64,000 nt of DNA from Coprinellus micaceus (Eukaryota; Basidiomycota; Agaricomycetes; Agaricales; Psathyrellaceae), in assembly GCA_951394405.1 (NCBI GenBank), contig OX596334.1:1860001-1924000 (forward strand), written 5' to 3'. Positions within the stretch are counted from its first letter, which is position 1. Each line of letters starts with the position of its first letter. Positions 36,552 through 48,900 of the stretch are shown here, piece by piece. Under the pieces are notes generated by a model, which was given only the letters and a program-made list of their open reading frames with translations, did no database searches and was not told the origin of the DNA. The position numbers and the translations under genes were made by a program.

Positions 36552-37260
36552 TGCTGCTTTGGAGTCGTGAGGTTGTCGTGGTACAATAGGAAAGGGGAAA
36601 ATCCCATAATTGTATGGCAAGCAATGCGACTGCGGCATGGTCCCGACGTTACGAATCGATTGAAACATTGAGTTGGCATACACAAGGATGATGCCCAAAC
36701 ATAGGACGTCGCTTATCCGGTATGAGTTGCATGGGAGGGTTTGAAGAAGGCTCCATTACAAAAAGTGCGACAATTCCCTTGCGGCACCTGTTTGTAAGGG
36801 GATGGATTCAGCATGCGGACTTGGCAGGTGGCGAGACGTTAATTTAGATGAACCTGCGGAAGCCTCACCAATGCCTCGAGGCGACACGAGGCAAGGCTAG
36901 AACTGGGGCAACCGGCCGTTGCAGGGGAAGCGTTCTAATTCCCTTCCCACGTTCGCCATCTCCCATCTGGCTCACAAGTTCACAACTGAGGGTGAAAGGG
37001 AACTCAAAGTGATATATGGTACTATTTCATATGGTTCATAGTAATGGGCCGCAACTCCATACTACAGCGATGAAGGTAGGGCTACGGGCTCAGCACCGGG
37101 GACACCATGCCCAGCAGGGCCTCGCTGCACTGGTGGAACATAGGCGAGTGGGGCAAAGGGACGTAGTGAAATGTAGGAGCGTGGCGACTCTACCGACCTA
37201 CGGAACTAGAACGGGGAAATAGGCTGCCAGCATAGTCACGAACACACTGGGTTCCTGTTC

Positions 37261-38319
37261 TCATGGATACTGGGGCGCCCGAGCATCATCCTCCAGCGCG
37301 AAATCCATTGCCATTTTAAGTTTCTGTTGTATGAACTCCTTTCGCGGTTTGTAGTGATATGCGAGGAAGTCTAGCACAGAAAAGTCAGCTCCATCGCGAC
37401 TCATTTCGGAAAGGTACCCACTCACGTCCCTGGATCCCGCTTAGGTTCTCCACCTGGAAGCCTTTTCGCTTGGCAGATGCCCAAGCAACGAGTTTTATAC
37501 GGTAAATCTATTACAATCGCACGTTGAGAGGGGCGGTACGGTTGAGAGCCCAGAAAGCAACTCACCCGAATATGTGGGCTGCTGTAGTCGGGGTAGCGAA
37601 GTATGCCCACTTCTACGAAAGGCTTCTCGACCCACTTTGCGCTCGCACTACCTTGGCGGAATGGGCCCGCTCGGTCAACGACATCCGCGATCTCTTGGGT
37701 CTGGATTTTGGTCGACGTGATGATATCGATGTCGCTTATTAGTTCGTGAAGCCACCCTTTAACCTATGACCATTGTAAGCTACTAACGGAGACAGGGGTG
37801 GGGGGTATAAGAGGAAGATTTACCTGCCGCAGGACGTCTTCATTACGACCAGGCTTGCTCCTACCATCCCATAACTTCCACTGTCTTTTCTCTCGGTAAA
37901 AGTTCTGATGTACGTCCTTCGTCCTTGTGGAATCCAGTTCCATGTATGGTGACTGCATAAATTCCTCGCTGACTGTGGACCATGTCAGAGACTTCCCGTC
38001 CTCGATCGCTCTTTCAAGCGACACCAGCGACCCATGAATGAACTGCTCCAACGTTTTGTCGATGGATGCTTGCCCAGTGCCCCTCAAGGTTCCAAAGGAT
38101 GGGGATAGTATGCTGAACGCGGGAAACTCTCTCTCTTGAGATGACTAGTAGGGAATATGGCTCGCACTATGAGTGGACAGGCTTCAAGTGCGTTGATTTA
38201 GTGCTTACATCGATTTGCCACTCCCTGAATGCGGCGGGTAAATCCGCCAGCTCCCTGCACCGCTCATCCCTGAATAGCTTTTCCAGGCGCTCGAATATGT
38301 TGAGAGTTGATTCGGGCAT
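37261..38319 (-). CDS. Module gene e: unknown family, subfamily 3 (paralogue of f)
   Basis: Complete five-exon gene: 38319-38209, 38126-37824, 37763-37566, 37507-37426 and 37370-37261. These sum to 804 nt, 267 residues, with intron phases 0,0,0,1. Motifs in order: MPESTLNIFERLEKLFRDER, FPAFSILSPSFGTLRGTG, KSLTWSTVSEEFMQSPYMEL, NFYREKRQWKLW, KGWLHELISDIDII, FVEVGILRYPDYSSPHIR, IYRIKLVAWASAKRKGFQV and YHYKPRKEFIQQKLKMAM. Every block has a counterpart in gene f in the same exon and phase. No catalytic motif, signal peptide, membrane span or known domain was recognised, so I leave the function open. The protein looks globular, with an alpha-helical N-terminal half and a beta-rich middle (LRYP and AWAS strands) by inspection. 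Confidence 0.68.
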
Positions 38320-39541
38320 CGGACTGAGTGGGATGAGAGTTATGGTGTGGATCATTCAATGTCGCTTGCTTAAGCGCAATCACTCGCCGTAATATACTAA
38401 CATGAAATGGTAAACGTAGGGGCATGGGACGACTTATCACCATGAGGTGGGAACGAAGACCTCGCCCTCGAGGTCAATATGACCCACCTAAAGCACGAGG
38501 CGTTATCTTAAAGTATCCTTGATCCGACTATGAACCTTATAGAATGACTTAGATGTTCATTGTGCATCCTCACCTGGAGTTCGCGAACTAGTCTATACAA
38601 GGTTGGGTGAGGTACATCACGGGAGGGCCTCAGCCTGCTCCCGCATCTTGAGTAGTAAGCTTGAAACACCTCTTTGGTCCTTTGGGCGAAGAGGGCCTCA
38701 CAAGGCATCATTGGCGCGTTTGTAGTTGAATTGGGTTCATATCGGATGATCATGGACACGGGCGAAATGGGAAGGTGGATTTGATGTAATGTACCGGATT
38801 TACAAACACTGTGACGCCAAACTGCCGGTGCAAGCCTTGAGGAAGGGGTTTTGATCGATATCGCAAGGCTGCACCCTCGTTTAGCGCCTGTAGGCGCCCG
38901 TTGCGTCATTCCGGTGGCAACGCAAAATCAGCGGTGATGCCAGTTGTGCAACGCCCAGAATAGTCAAAGGGGTTTTTTGTCATGAAATTCTGATTTCTAC
39001 CGTTACAAAAGACTCGGAGCGCTGAAGGGATAGGGATCCCCTTCCCGGTCACCGTAGTCACTCCACAATTATACGCTGGTTTGTCGCGGGCGCGATCCTT
39101 CAGCACCGCGTGGGGGACGGTGCGCGGGTCTTAAAGGTAAATTTGAAATGATACAAAAAAATTTACGAATAGGTACTACTAGCGTACTAAATGTGAACCA
39201 ATATGACATGGCGGTCTAACATAGGTCGTCAGGTCGGCCCTAATTCTCCCTCTGGCCAATTACTATTGCTATGGCGGTACCGAGGAGCTTGTGACTGGAA
39301 GGGCACTCCTAAATTACTCACAAGGATGGGCATGTAAAGCGAGGTCGAAAAGTCGTAGACATGGCATTTGAGCCATGTACGCGAAATAAGCGCCCAAAAC
39401 TGTTTCGTTCGCTTGTCACGCAAAATAGTGACATCTAGCACGTGATGCGTGACATACGCGAAAGTTCAACCGAGCGGGGACAATTATAACGCTTGACCAA
39501 CCCTCGTCATCATCTTGAACAACACCAAGCGTCGAGCAACG
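38320..39541. other. Intergenic, no supported gene
   Basis: 1.2 kb between the starts of gene e and ORC4, which are transcribed away from each other. It should hold both promoters. A minus-strand frame at 38508-38909 contains a plausible exon (EALFAQRTKEVFQAYYSR then PHPTLYRLVRELQ ending at a GTGAGG donor), but no partner exon was found. AT-rich stretches occur near 39130-39200. Confidence 0.4.
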
Positions 39542-42476
39542 ATGCCCAAACGAAAAGCGGAAGTGCTAGTGGACGACACCAAGGCGAATGCGGCTCCTTC
39601 GCGTAGAACCCGTTCCGGAGGGCCAGTATCTCCCGACGTATCGAGAACTAACGCGAAGCGGTCGACACGCGCAGCCAACACAGCACCAGCGCCTCCTCCC
39701 ACGAAGCCCAAAGTAACGAGGACATACGGCAAGAACCGACCGCCTGTACCAACTGTTTCGGCCCCTGATACTGATGAAGATGGTGGTGCCGAGTCGGAGG
39801 AACCGGAGGTGGAGAAGAGGCAGGCTCAGCCAGCTGGGAGATCGACTAGGGGCAGGCCCAAGGTGACTGTGGAGGTAGATGCCGGGAGTTCGTCATCTAA
39901 GGAGAATGTGAAGAGGGTGTACAAATCAACTCGGGGGAGAAGGAGCGCAGAGGATGCGGAATCCGTTCCTCAGGGACCCAAGAATGGGAGGCAGGGAGAG
40001 GATGAGGAGTTGGAGGTCAAGACGCAGCAAGCACCAAAGCGTCGCAAAGTCGCTGCGACCACCATGGAAGGATCTGCTCCGTCGGCACCCGCTACCCGAA
40101 GTCGTAGAGGAACTACTTCCGCACCAGCCCCGAGCACTGAGCTCGGATCCCTACTTCATCGTCGAGGCAGAACCGCTCAACTGAATGCGCCTCAGGTTCC
40201 CCCGCCTGTGGATGATGAGCTGAGGAATGCTCCCAGTAGCCCCCAACCATTACTCCCTCGTCGGAAGGGAAGACCTCCAAAGGCCAAAGCCAATGCACCC
40301 ATAGTTCCTGAGGCGAATGAAGGTCGGGGAACGCAAAACGCGCCTCTCAGTCCTGAAATAGCCGTCGCCACTCCGCGAAGGTCGAAGGCTCCGATCCCTA
40401 AACCCCCAGCACCCGCATCTGAAGGCGAAGCTGACGACGACGAAGTCCCTCCGAGTCCCCTCAAGGATCGTCAGCGCAGCCAACTGAGGTCAGGAGGTGC
40501 AGTCTCGGCGAACAAGCGGCCTCGTTCTCCAACGGCTAACACGGGCGATGGATCCCCAAGGAAGTGCAGGGAACCACCAAGGCCTAAGAGCCCTCTGTTT
40601 TCGGAACCCGAAGAGGAGCAGGCGGAACCTCCCCAATTAGTCGCACCCACACCATCCAGTCCCTCGAAGAAGCGTGCAGTCGTCGTGGGAGTTGCGCCAA
40701 GGACCCCTAAACGTTCTAAAAGGGTAGCAGCAGCCGATGACCTCGACGAAGAAACCACCGAATTGCCATCCTCACCGATAAAGCAACCTGTCTTCCCGAC
40801 CACTCCATCCCGGCGCCTTCGAAATGGAGCACAATCTGTACCGAACTCCCCCACGAAAGGCACCGTCCCATTGATTCAGGAGCACCTTGTCCCTTGCTTG
40901 AACGCACAGAAGAGGGCCGTGTTGCGATCCCTCACCAACCCGCCCGTTCCGTTGGCAAGTGAAGAGAGTAGCAAGGGGAAGGGCAGAGCCAAGGCCACCG
41001 AAGCGGATGAAGACTTTGACAATGCCACCGCATACGGCCAGCTCAAGGACTTGCTGGAGGGTACGGTGGTACGAAATGAGGGAAACAGTTGTTTGCTACT
41101 GGGACCCAAGGGCAGCGGTAAAACTAGGGTAGGCGTTCTCCAACTCTCGCTGTGGGCCATATCTCACGTCCCCTTTCCCAGCTTTTCGAACGGTGCCTCT
41201 CCGAGATAGCCCACTCCGACGCGACTGCAAAGCCCATTGTCATTCGGCTATCTGGATGGGTCCAATCCAACGATCGCCTCGCCCTTCGGCAGATAGCCAT
41301 CCAACTCGCAGAGCAAACCGGGAATAGTTACCTTTCTCAATTCAGCAGCGACGACGACGGAGTGGAACATGATCAACCTACTGTCGAGAACGACGACGAC
41401 AACCCCTTCCTGGATGTTTCGGGGGATACTGGCGCCGAGGCAGGAGTTTCCCTCCCTTCAGCGGCGCACCTGCCTGCCCTCATCGCACAGTTGCCTAAGC
41501 TGAACCGGCCAACGATCGTACTGGTTGATGCTTTTGACCTGTTTTCTCTCCACCCCCGGCAGGCTCTACTCTATTGCCTCCTCGATACAGTACAGGCGTG
41601 TCAGTCAGCCCAAGGGAACAAAGGCCTTGCTGTTGTTGGTCTGACGAGCCGCGTCGATGTCGTATCTCTGTTAGAGAAGCGCGTCAAGAGTCGATTCAGC
41701 GGTCGGATTCTCCGGGTGTCCAACGTCCCGAGCGAGGAGGGTTGGGTCGGGATCGTACGGAGATGCTTACTATCTCCTGCTGCCCTCCCTTTAAGCCATG
41801 ACGAAACGGCGGAGTCGGACATGGAAGAATGGACCGACCTCTGGACTACCAACGTCGATAAATTCCTCGCCGACTCGACTACCAAGCACCTGCTACACGA
41901 AACCTACAGCATCGTCCGCGACGTCCGCGTCCTCATCCGTGTACTCACCCCCGCCATCGCCCGGCTCTCGCCTTCGCAGCCCTTCCCCTCCGCCGCTTTC
42001 CTGCAAAGAGCGATGCAATCCCAACGCACCCGCACCCCATTCACCTCTTTATATACCCTCCCCTACCCCGCGTTGTGCTTGTTGATTGCGAGCCACCACA
42101 GCGACCAGAAGGGCCACCCAGTCTTTAACTTTGAGATGTTGTATGAGGCATTCAGGGTGCAGTTGCGAGCGAGTACAGCCGCTCCGATTCAGCTCAATGG
42201 GACGAGTATCGGGATGGTGAAGTGTTCAAGGAGTGTCATGCTTAGTGTGAGTCTTCCTTCTCATTCAGTTCCTTCGGAACTCTAATCGATTTCCCGGATT
42301 TCTAGGCATTCGAAACCCTCATCGCTGCCCGGATTTTTGTTCCTGCTGTCACCGCCAATCTCACCACCCCGAAGGAGTTCGTTAAGTATCAGTCCATCGT
42401 AGGACGGGAGGACCTGAAGAAGGCTGTAGAGAAGGCAGGGCAGGTCAACCTGAAGAAGTGGTGGAACAAGTCGTAG
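39542..42476 (+). CDS. ORC4: Origin recognition complex subunit 4, long N-terminal extension
   Basis: AAA+ subunit of the origin recognition complex, which marks replication origins in the nucleus. Three exons (39542-41128, 41182-42246, 42306-42476) sum to 2823 nt, 940 residues. The C-terminal half is typical: QLKDLLEGTVVRNEGNSCLL then LGPKGSGKTR (Walker A, about 41097-41128), PTIVLVDAFDLFSLH (Walker B-like), GLTSRVDVVSLLEKRVKSRF (sensor/box VII region) and a winged-helix end (FETLIAARIFVP..SIVGREDLKKAV). The first ~480 residues are disordered, basic and Pro/Ser-rich. They contain AT-hook-like cores STRGRPKV (about residue 100) and RRKGRPPKAK (about residue 240), with more RGR/RRG patches. 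Many SP and TP sites suggest CDK control, which is inference. Confidence 0.87.
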
Positions 42477-42965
42477 ACTGAGGTCCCACATGTCTTGACC
42501 CCCTCACTCGCAAGCCAGCCATGTCATTGACTGAAAGCCCGCAGCTCGGTGGGGTGATAGATTCACAACCCTGAGGCATTTTACAACACTTTCACTGGCT
42601 GTGGATCACGCCTTCAGTCGGGACATCAAGCCTCCTGGACAACGTGCCTCCGAAATTTCAAACCACCTTTGGTTAACAGTTTCTGTTTCGATCACATTTG
42701 CGCCCCATTGTGCATCGAGTTATTGGGAGCGAATGTACCACTTACCCAATACAATAAGGCACAAATGTGCCCTGACTGAGAGGAACCATGCTGGCCACGG
42801 TGGCAGGCGGTCCTTGGCCTCGTGGCCGTCCCAACAGGCGAAGGCCCTTATTGATAAACGGGCCTTCGGTTGCCTTTGAATCACTTCCTCTCCGCTCTCT
42901 TTCTTTTGAATTTGCCCTTTCACCGGCTCTCACTGTGTGTGTGGTGGATCCACTTGGCCGGGACA

Positions 42966-45051
42966 ATGGTCGACAATACCGCGCAATACCCAAACCCCGC
43001 CGAAGGACTTCATTCCCACTGCATTCGTTGGCTCACATCACAGATTCGTGACATGGACGGGTCTGCGAGCGACATGATAAGAGCTGAAGGTAAGTCTCAG
43101 CTGGGACGCCACGAACGTTTAGTCGCTGCGACTGTCCTTTAAGCATTCTCCCCTTCAGGACGGTCCGATGAGCAATCGATACCCTACATCCATGGCCCAT
43201 CCACATCCAACCTAGTTCAGCCCCAGAACGATAGCGACGACCCATGTGCCCGACAGACTCGAACACTCTTGGCTGACGATAGTCAGAGCAATGAGAGCAT
43301 CAATGGGATCCTATCTCACCCAAGGTTCGCTGACCCACTTCCTCGGCCACCCTCACCTGATTTCATTTGTTACACTGACAGTGGGCAAAGGTTGCTTTCG
43401 CATGCTGGAGGGTACTTATCTGGTGCTTCCGATTTCGAAATCAAAAATTTTCAAGTTGTTATAAGTTGTTTCAGCCCTTTTTCTTTGTCAAACATCCCAC
43501 TGAAATCCGATGTTTACTGTTAGACCAAGGGTGTAGTAAAGGGGCATCCCTTATCGACGATTGCCAATCCCTCAGCTCCCATGACACAGTCCCCACCCAG
43601 TCCTGCACCAACGGACATCTGTCGGACCGCGTGGTCAGTAATACGCGTACGCCGCTTAGCAATATCCAGTTTGAACTACAGAAGAAAGAACTGGATTTAA
43701 ACTATCGAGACGACCAACTTCTGCGGCGAGAGCGAGAGCTTCAAACGAAGATCTCAGATGTTGCACGTCGCGAAATTCTCATAAAACGAGCCGAAACAGA
43801 GCTTGAAGTGAAGCAACACGTGTCGGGGGAACCCCTGCCTCAGCCCAGTGAGCTGCGGTTTGCGATGGCGGCGGTGAAAGTGCCAGTGGGTCGACTGGGT
43901 GAGTCATCGCAAGGACATATAGAGAACCCCGGGATCGGTGCGCTCTTCACATCTTGCCTTGCCAGCGAGTTGCTAATAGCGTCTAGCTGGAGAAGCTCTT
44001 GCCATGATATTTGGGGAAGAAGATGCGAAGGGTTTTCTTCAGGCCATGGACACCTTCACTCTACTCCAGGTGCCGTGATGCTGGTAAACCGTGGAGTTTG
44101 GTCATGCATTCTGATATCCTTTCTATAGAATCCAGTGGGGGCAAACTACCATCTCCTCCAACATCCTTTCCTCCTCTTGCCCCACTACAACGGGCTCTCT
44201 AAAGAAGTCATGAAGCGCTTGGACGAACCCCTTACCGTCGCCATCGGTGGGCTAGTTGACGACCTGTACTCAAAGCGACAACGCTCGGGTCGGCCTTTGA
44301 CCTTCGACGGCGTCCGCTCTCAGTTGTCCCAGTGCATATTCCTTCAGACCAACCCTGATAATCTCGCGGGAGAAACCTTCTTCCGCATGGTGAAGTGCCA
44401 GAAAGGCGTGCAGATCGCCCGTTTCTTCCTCAAACCCAAGGTTCGGCAGACATAATTACGTGAGGTCTCTAGTGTATACTGACATGTCTTCACGGCTTCA
44501 TGGCACTCAACCACTCCAGTGGATTACCGACATCGTGCAGTCTGAGAAACCAGAGGCTACTTTCGATGCTGAGCTTTCCCGCTCTGCAGGAAACTCAAAG
44601 GCAAAGGCTCCACTAACATTCCTTTCCGCGAGCAGGGGTCACGGAGGGAAAGGCGCGTCCGAAGCAACTAAGGTGATGGACCTGACGGTATTGAGCTTTC
44701 CCCATCCCACGAAGCCTTGGTTCAAGGTGCGCCTATTAGTCCTTGACTCGTAACCCTTCACCGAATGGCTATCCGTCGGCGTGCAGTTGTCCCACCTGGT
44801 CATGAATTGCTTCGAGGCCACCAAATCAACACTTTCGTCGAAAGGCAAAGTCTACGCAACCGTTAGTGAGTTAAACACAAATTCCCCAGCGTTCTTGGAC
44901 TCCCCCATTCTAAGTCAATCGACTAATTCATATGGCGTACCAAGACTATAGCTCTCAAACCTTCCACCCTAGGCACGACATTATTGACCACCTGAACCGG
45001 GAAGCGAAGGCTCGTGCTCGCGCTCGGTCGGGGAGCATATTTCTGAATTAG
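42966..45051 (+). CDS. Module gene c: unknown family, subfamily 1 (paralogue of a)
   Basis: Eight exons (42966-43089, 43159-43464, 43524-43898, 43987-44069, 44129-44440, 44520-44726, 44787-44865, 44945-45051) sum to 1593 nt, 530 residues. The N-terminal third is disordered. A coiled coil follows: QFELQKKELDLNYRDDQLL and RRERELQTKISDVARREI. The shared core comes next: GEALAMIFGEEDAKGFLQAM, LLPHYNGLSKEVMKRL, RPLTFDGVRSQLSQCIFLQT, RMVKCQKGVQIARFF, VMDLTVLSFPHPTKPWFK, LSHLVMNCFEATKSTLS and FHPRHDIIDHLNREAK. The last two exons equal those of gene a in length and phase. It converges on gene d with 178 bp between stops. The donor near 43464 is weak. No known domain; function open. Confidence 0.62.
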
Positions 45052-45228
45052 ATATCGCCATGCGCGTAATGCCCTCTATCGATACATGCATATGAATATT
45101 ATACCTGAGACCTGAGACCCGAGACCAGACCCGAGCCTGAGGTCCGAAGCCAAAACCTTGGGAGCCATATTCAAACTGAAGGAGACTGGGAGACTGGAGC
45201 GCATAATGCCATAAATACATTCCCTTGT

Positions 45229-46789
45229 TCAACCTGAGTGCCGCTGAGCAGCCACCGTGTCCTCGGCGACTCGCTGGAAGAGCCCGTCAGCCTTCTTTAT
45301 GGCATTGGCTCTGACGTCAGGTGGTAAATGGTCAATAAAAGCGCTACGGGCGCGAAATTGCTTGGATAGACTTTCTATGGGTAGTTGTCAGTGCCACAAC
45401 ATTCAGTGCCACCGCCAAGATCCTACCTATGCTGACACCGGTAACCGCACTTGGAAGAAACAGACCGGCTTCGAAAGACGCCCACGCACTCACTCGGAAG
45501 CGGCTGATCTATGAGAGAATAAGATCCCGACACTCACAGATACGAACTCGAAACTCACTGTGAAGAGTGCTTGATCTCGACTCTCCGGGAACTTCAGAGT
45601 TATGATTTCGATAATAGTCAAGTTTTGGCCCTGAGACTGCTGGTCATCCATCCAATGGAAAGAATGCTTTTGGATGCTGGCGGTATTTGTATGTTGGGGC
45701 TCCGACTGAGGCACATTAGCAGTGAACGAGGGTCCTCCTGGACAATGTGTCGTCAGCAGGTTTTTGGGGGGCAGGGGTGGGGGGTTGTCCACCGCTCTTG
45801 TAATCGTCGTAGTATTTTGAAATGGCATGATAAGGGAAGTAGGGCGAGGCGAAGGTTGCACAGGGGCCGGTGGGGGGCGTCTGCCCTCGGAAGGTTGCTC
45901 CCCTTGGGCTAGACCGCTGTGGGAGGGAACGTCCGAAGCCCGAGTTCTCCCAGAGGAAGGGAGATGAACGTTGGAGACCTCAGAGCTACTGCCAAAATGC
46001 CCACATGTGCGGGTGGGTGGGACGGAGCTGGCCTGCCCCGGGCCCGGATAGGTCTCTTGGTCACGGCCGCGAGATTTCGTAGGGGGTGCAGAGGTAGGTG
46101 GGGGACCACTGGCACGGCTGGGTGGCTGGTTAACGGACCCGTTTGGAGACGCTTGTGCCTGGCGGGAGAGGAGCTCCATAAGAGGGCGCACGTCGATATT
46201 GTCCACCACTCCGTCGGGGGAGGCCTTGGCTAGAATGCGTCGAAGAAGCTAAGGCGATATGTTATGTACGGATACAGGCCGACGGAGGGCTTAGCACTTA
46301 CTTCGTGGACGGTAGTAGTGGCTGGTGCCCCAGGCGGTTCGAGGCCCTTCCTGGGAAGCACGTATCGACGCTTCTTCTGCTGATAGGACTGAGAGGTAGG
46401 CCCGCTCGCCACGGCCTCCAGCGTGTTTAGCTGAGAGAACCAGCCCTGGAGCTCTTCCCAAGTGAAGCCGGTCGGAGGCTTTTCGCTTCCACGTCGTGGT
46501 GTATGTGTACGGGAGACGAGGGTGTCGAGGACAAAGGTGAGGGCAACCTTCTCGTTGTCGCCTAAGTCTTTGATTGTGGACCCATTCAAGGATCCTAGTT
46601 CCGGAACGGCGACACAGTACGAAATGTCGCACTTGCAGAACGTCGGCCATTCAGTCGATTAGCCCAGGAGGGAACACAGCTGGACTCTAGGCACACCTTC
46701 AAATCGAAGGTCTTCGATAAATGCTTCAATCCCTTGGACTGATCCTCGCCGAGGACCTGTTGAAGAACGATTTCGATTTCGTGTGACAT
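45229..46789 (-). CDS. Module gene d: unknown family, subfamily 2 (paralogue of b)
   Basis: Starts MSHEIEIVLQQVLGEDQSKG then LKHLSKTFD. After an intron near 46610-46715 come ISYCVAVPELGSLNGST, NEKVALTFVLDTLV, FTWEELQGWFSQLNTLEAV and QQKKRRYVLPRKGLEPP. An exon from about 46209 reads DNIDVRPLMELLSRQAQ and then a 150-residue Pro/Ser/Thr-rich linker. The C-terminal core LTIIEIITLKFPESRDQALF meets a donor, followed by ISRFRVSAWASFEAGLF (about 45534-45455) and a final exon ESLSKQFRARSAFIDHLPPD ending at 45229. Every structured block matches gene b, and the SAWAS block matches genes e and f. No catalytic or membrane signature. The Pro-rich linker could be a protein-interaction surface. Confidence 0.6.
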
Positions 46790-47513
46790 GATGAGCTAGG
46801 TCGTGATTACGTGAGGGCTCGCAGTGGGGTATGGTTCTTCTGGACGCTTTGGGGATGCTCAGTATTGTACTCTCCAGGAACCCGTGCAGCAGGCTGGCTT
46901 AGTGTTCCCACAGAACCATGACCTTACCTCGTGGTCGAACCACGAGGGTCGAAGGTGGGCGCCAAGGGGCTGGTTATCAAGACCAGGCGGGTACGATACT
47001 GGAATGGTCGAATAGGAACACCCAAAGGTTTCAAGGAGGCCCGTCTGTCTGGCGTCCTCGATCAATATTTTGGAGACAGTAAACAGGAGGCGGCAGATTT
47101 AATCGTTGGAAGCCAACCTGTGGCTGTGACCCTAAAAAGGAATAAATAAATGCCTGCTACTCACAGTAGCAGGTTTCTCAGTAGAGCCCCCCCCGCAAGG
47201 TCTCACGTGTTTTCTCACGGCATGACTCGCACGTGCCCTCCTGCCCCGTTCTACAATTTCTACCTCTTCTAGCCTCTTCCGGCATCGAACATCTTTGAAT
47301 CACCTGGGCCTATATTTACAGGCTCCCGCCACTCACTTTGGACAACTTTTCTCCCCGGGAACCAACCTCCTTCCCGTAATCAGCCGTAATCCCGACGTGC
47401 ATTCATGAGCGTGATTGTCACGGGCATTGAGGGACTCGTGATATCTTGGACCTGCGCACGGACATCGTCACGGGCGTTGAGGTACCCATGACCTCCCCGT
47501 GACAGCGATCTCG

Positions 47514-47928
47514 TAAGGTAGACCCGGTGGCCGATTCACCAATGGTCACGTGAGGTCCTTCAAAGAGCAAAAATCGATTGGCACTCGCAATTATGAGAAT
47601 GGTGCCCGGAGAGGATAGTCATTCAAGAGTAGGACAGAATCTGCACACTTCCTTGCGGCCACATTTTTTTGATTTTGGGTTTGAAAAGAGTAAATGAGGT
47701 AACATTGGGTGAGAGGCCATCACACCCCTTTCACGCACCCCAACGGCGATGACTAGGCATTGAAGACATAATCAAAATTCTGGCCGCAAGGAGTCGTTCC
47801 AAATTTCTTCTTCTTTGTCCATGTATGATACTGGGACCTACGTCCTCGAATTGCGAGTGCCAATCGAAAAATACTGCCCCAGCTTGCTTCACGTGACCAT
47901 TGGTGAATCGGCCACCGGGTCTACCTTA
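47514..47928. mobile_element. TA-flanked inverted-repeat element (MITE-like, 415 bp)
   Basis: The left end reads TA then AGGTAGACCCGGTGGCCGAT, and the right end is its exact inverse followed by TA. The arms extend inward through TTCACCAATGGTCACGTGA, and further blocks CGATTGGCACTCGCAATT and TTGCGGCCA also recur inverted, so each arm spans about 150-165 bp around a 100-bp centre. TA on both sides is what Tc1/mariner-type insertion leaves. There is no open frame for a transposase, so the element would be non-autonomous. The long arms should fold into one hairpin. Confidence 0.72.
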
Positions 47929-48599
47929 CTAAGCGCCCACGATAAGTGTTGCTTCCTTTTCCGTGACATCCACTGGTTCTTGTACCGATTGTAACGGGGC
48001 AGAGCACGCTTTACGTATGTTTCCATCCTACATTCTGAATTCTCCTCGGACAACCCTCCCAAGTAGCCAATATTTGTAGGCCCTTAGTCCAAACGACGAC
48101 AATCCTCAGACGACCTTCAGTCTCTCCTGTTGAGACCTTGAGGAACAGTGGGATGGTGGGTGGGACACATAGCATATGCCTCTGGCCCCCGGTCTCTATA
48201 GATGCGAGCGGACGACGGCACAGGGACCAGCTCTTTAATCTATCTCCACATTGACTCGAACCCTCCTCCTTGAAAGTCTATCCTCTGCCCTTCACACGCC
48301 TTTCAGAGGAAACATATTTGAGTAGCGGGCTCTGCGGCGTGAGCCGCGCTGTTGGCATTTTTGGGGGTGACCAATTCCCTATACGGCCGACGCGCGTGAC
48401 AATGGCGTCACGCGCGTGTCACAGGCCGATAGGTGAAACCGAGAGTGCTTTGCTCGACCGCAGGCTCTACACGGCAGATCCAACTCAAATAAATTTGGAA
48501 TAGATGTACATATGGTAGATTAGTATTTTGGCAAACTTACAAGTGTTCAAGCCAGGTATGGGGCCAGATATATGGGAATTCACCCAAGTCACGGCCAAT

Positions 48600-48900
48600 T
48601 TGGCAGGGAAAACTTGTAAAGAATAGAACTCAAGAACGGCTACACGTACGGGAACAATTTATAGAGAATTCTTGTAGCGAAAAACTGTAAGAACAGCTCT
48701 CCGGCATTCAATTGTTTAAAACTTCTTTCAATCCCGAGATGACCCCTTCAGCTGGGTAGTATCCAATGTTTCTGAACATCCAATAGAAGATTTAAGGCCG
48801 GAGATCTATAGCCAGAAGGTCCCAGAGACGAAGCTCTCTATATACCTTGTCAATCCGAGCAGAACCTTCCGAGTTCTATTCTTTACGAGACCGCCTAATT
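48600..48900. repeat. Imperfect inverted repeat
   Basis: GTAAAGAATAGAACTC near 48614-48629 recurs inverted near 48878-48893. Weaker likeness continues inward (GAACGG/GAAGG and nearby), with a centre that includes GGCCGGAGATCTATAG. The unit is about 300 bp and AT-rich with no coding potential. It may be a second decayed foldback element. No clear target duplication was seen. Confidence 0.4.

Noticed and set aside
38508..38909. Single plausible exon on the minus strand upstream of gene e
   Set aside because: It has an ATG and a GTGAGG donor but no partner exon, no stop-terminated continuation and no recognisable domain.
45105..45200. Short repeats of a GAGACC-type motif after gene c
   Set aside because: Only a few irregular units; composition-driven, not a defined satellite or CRISPR-like array.
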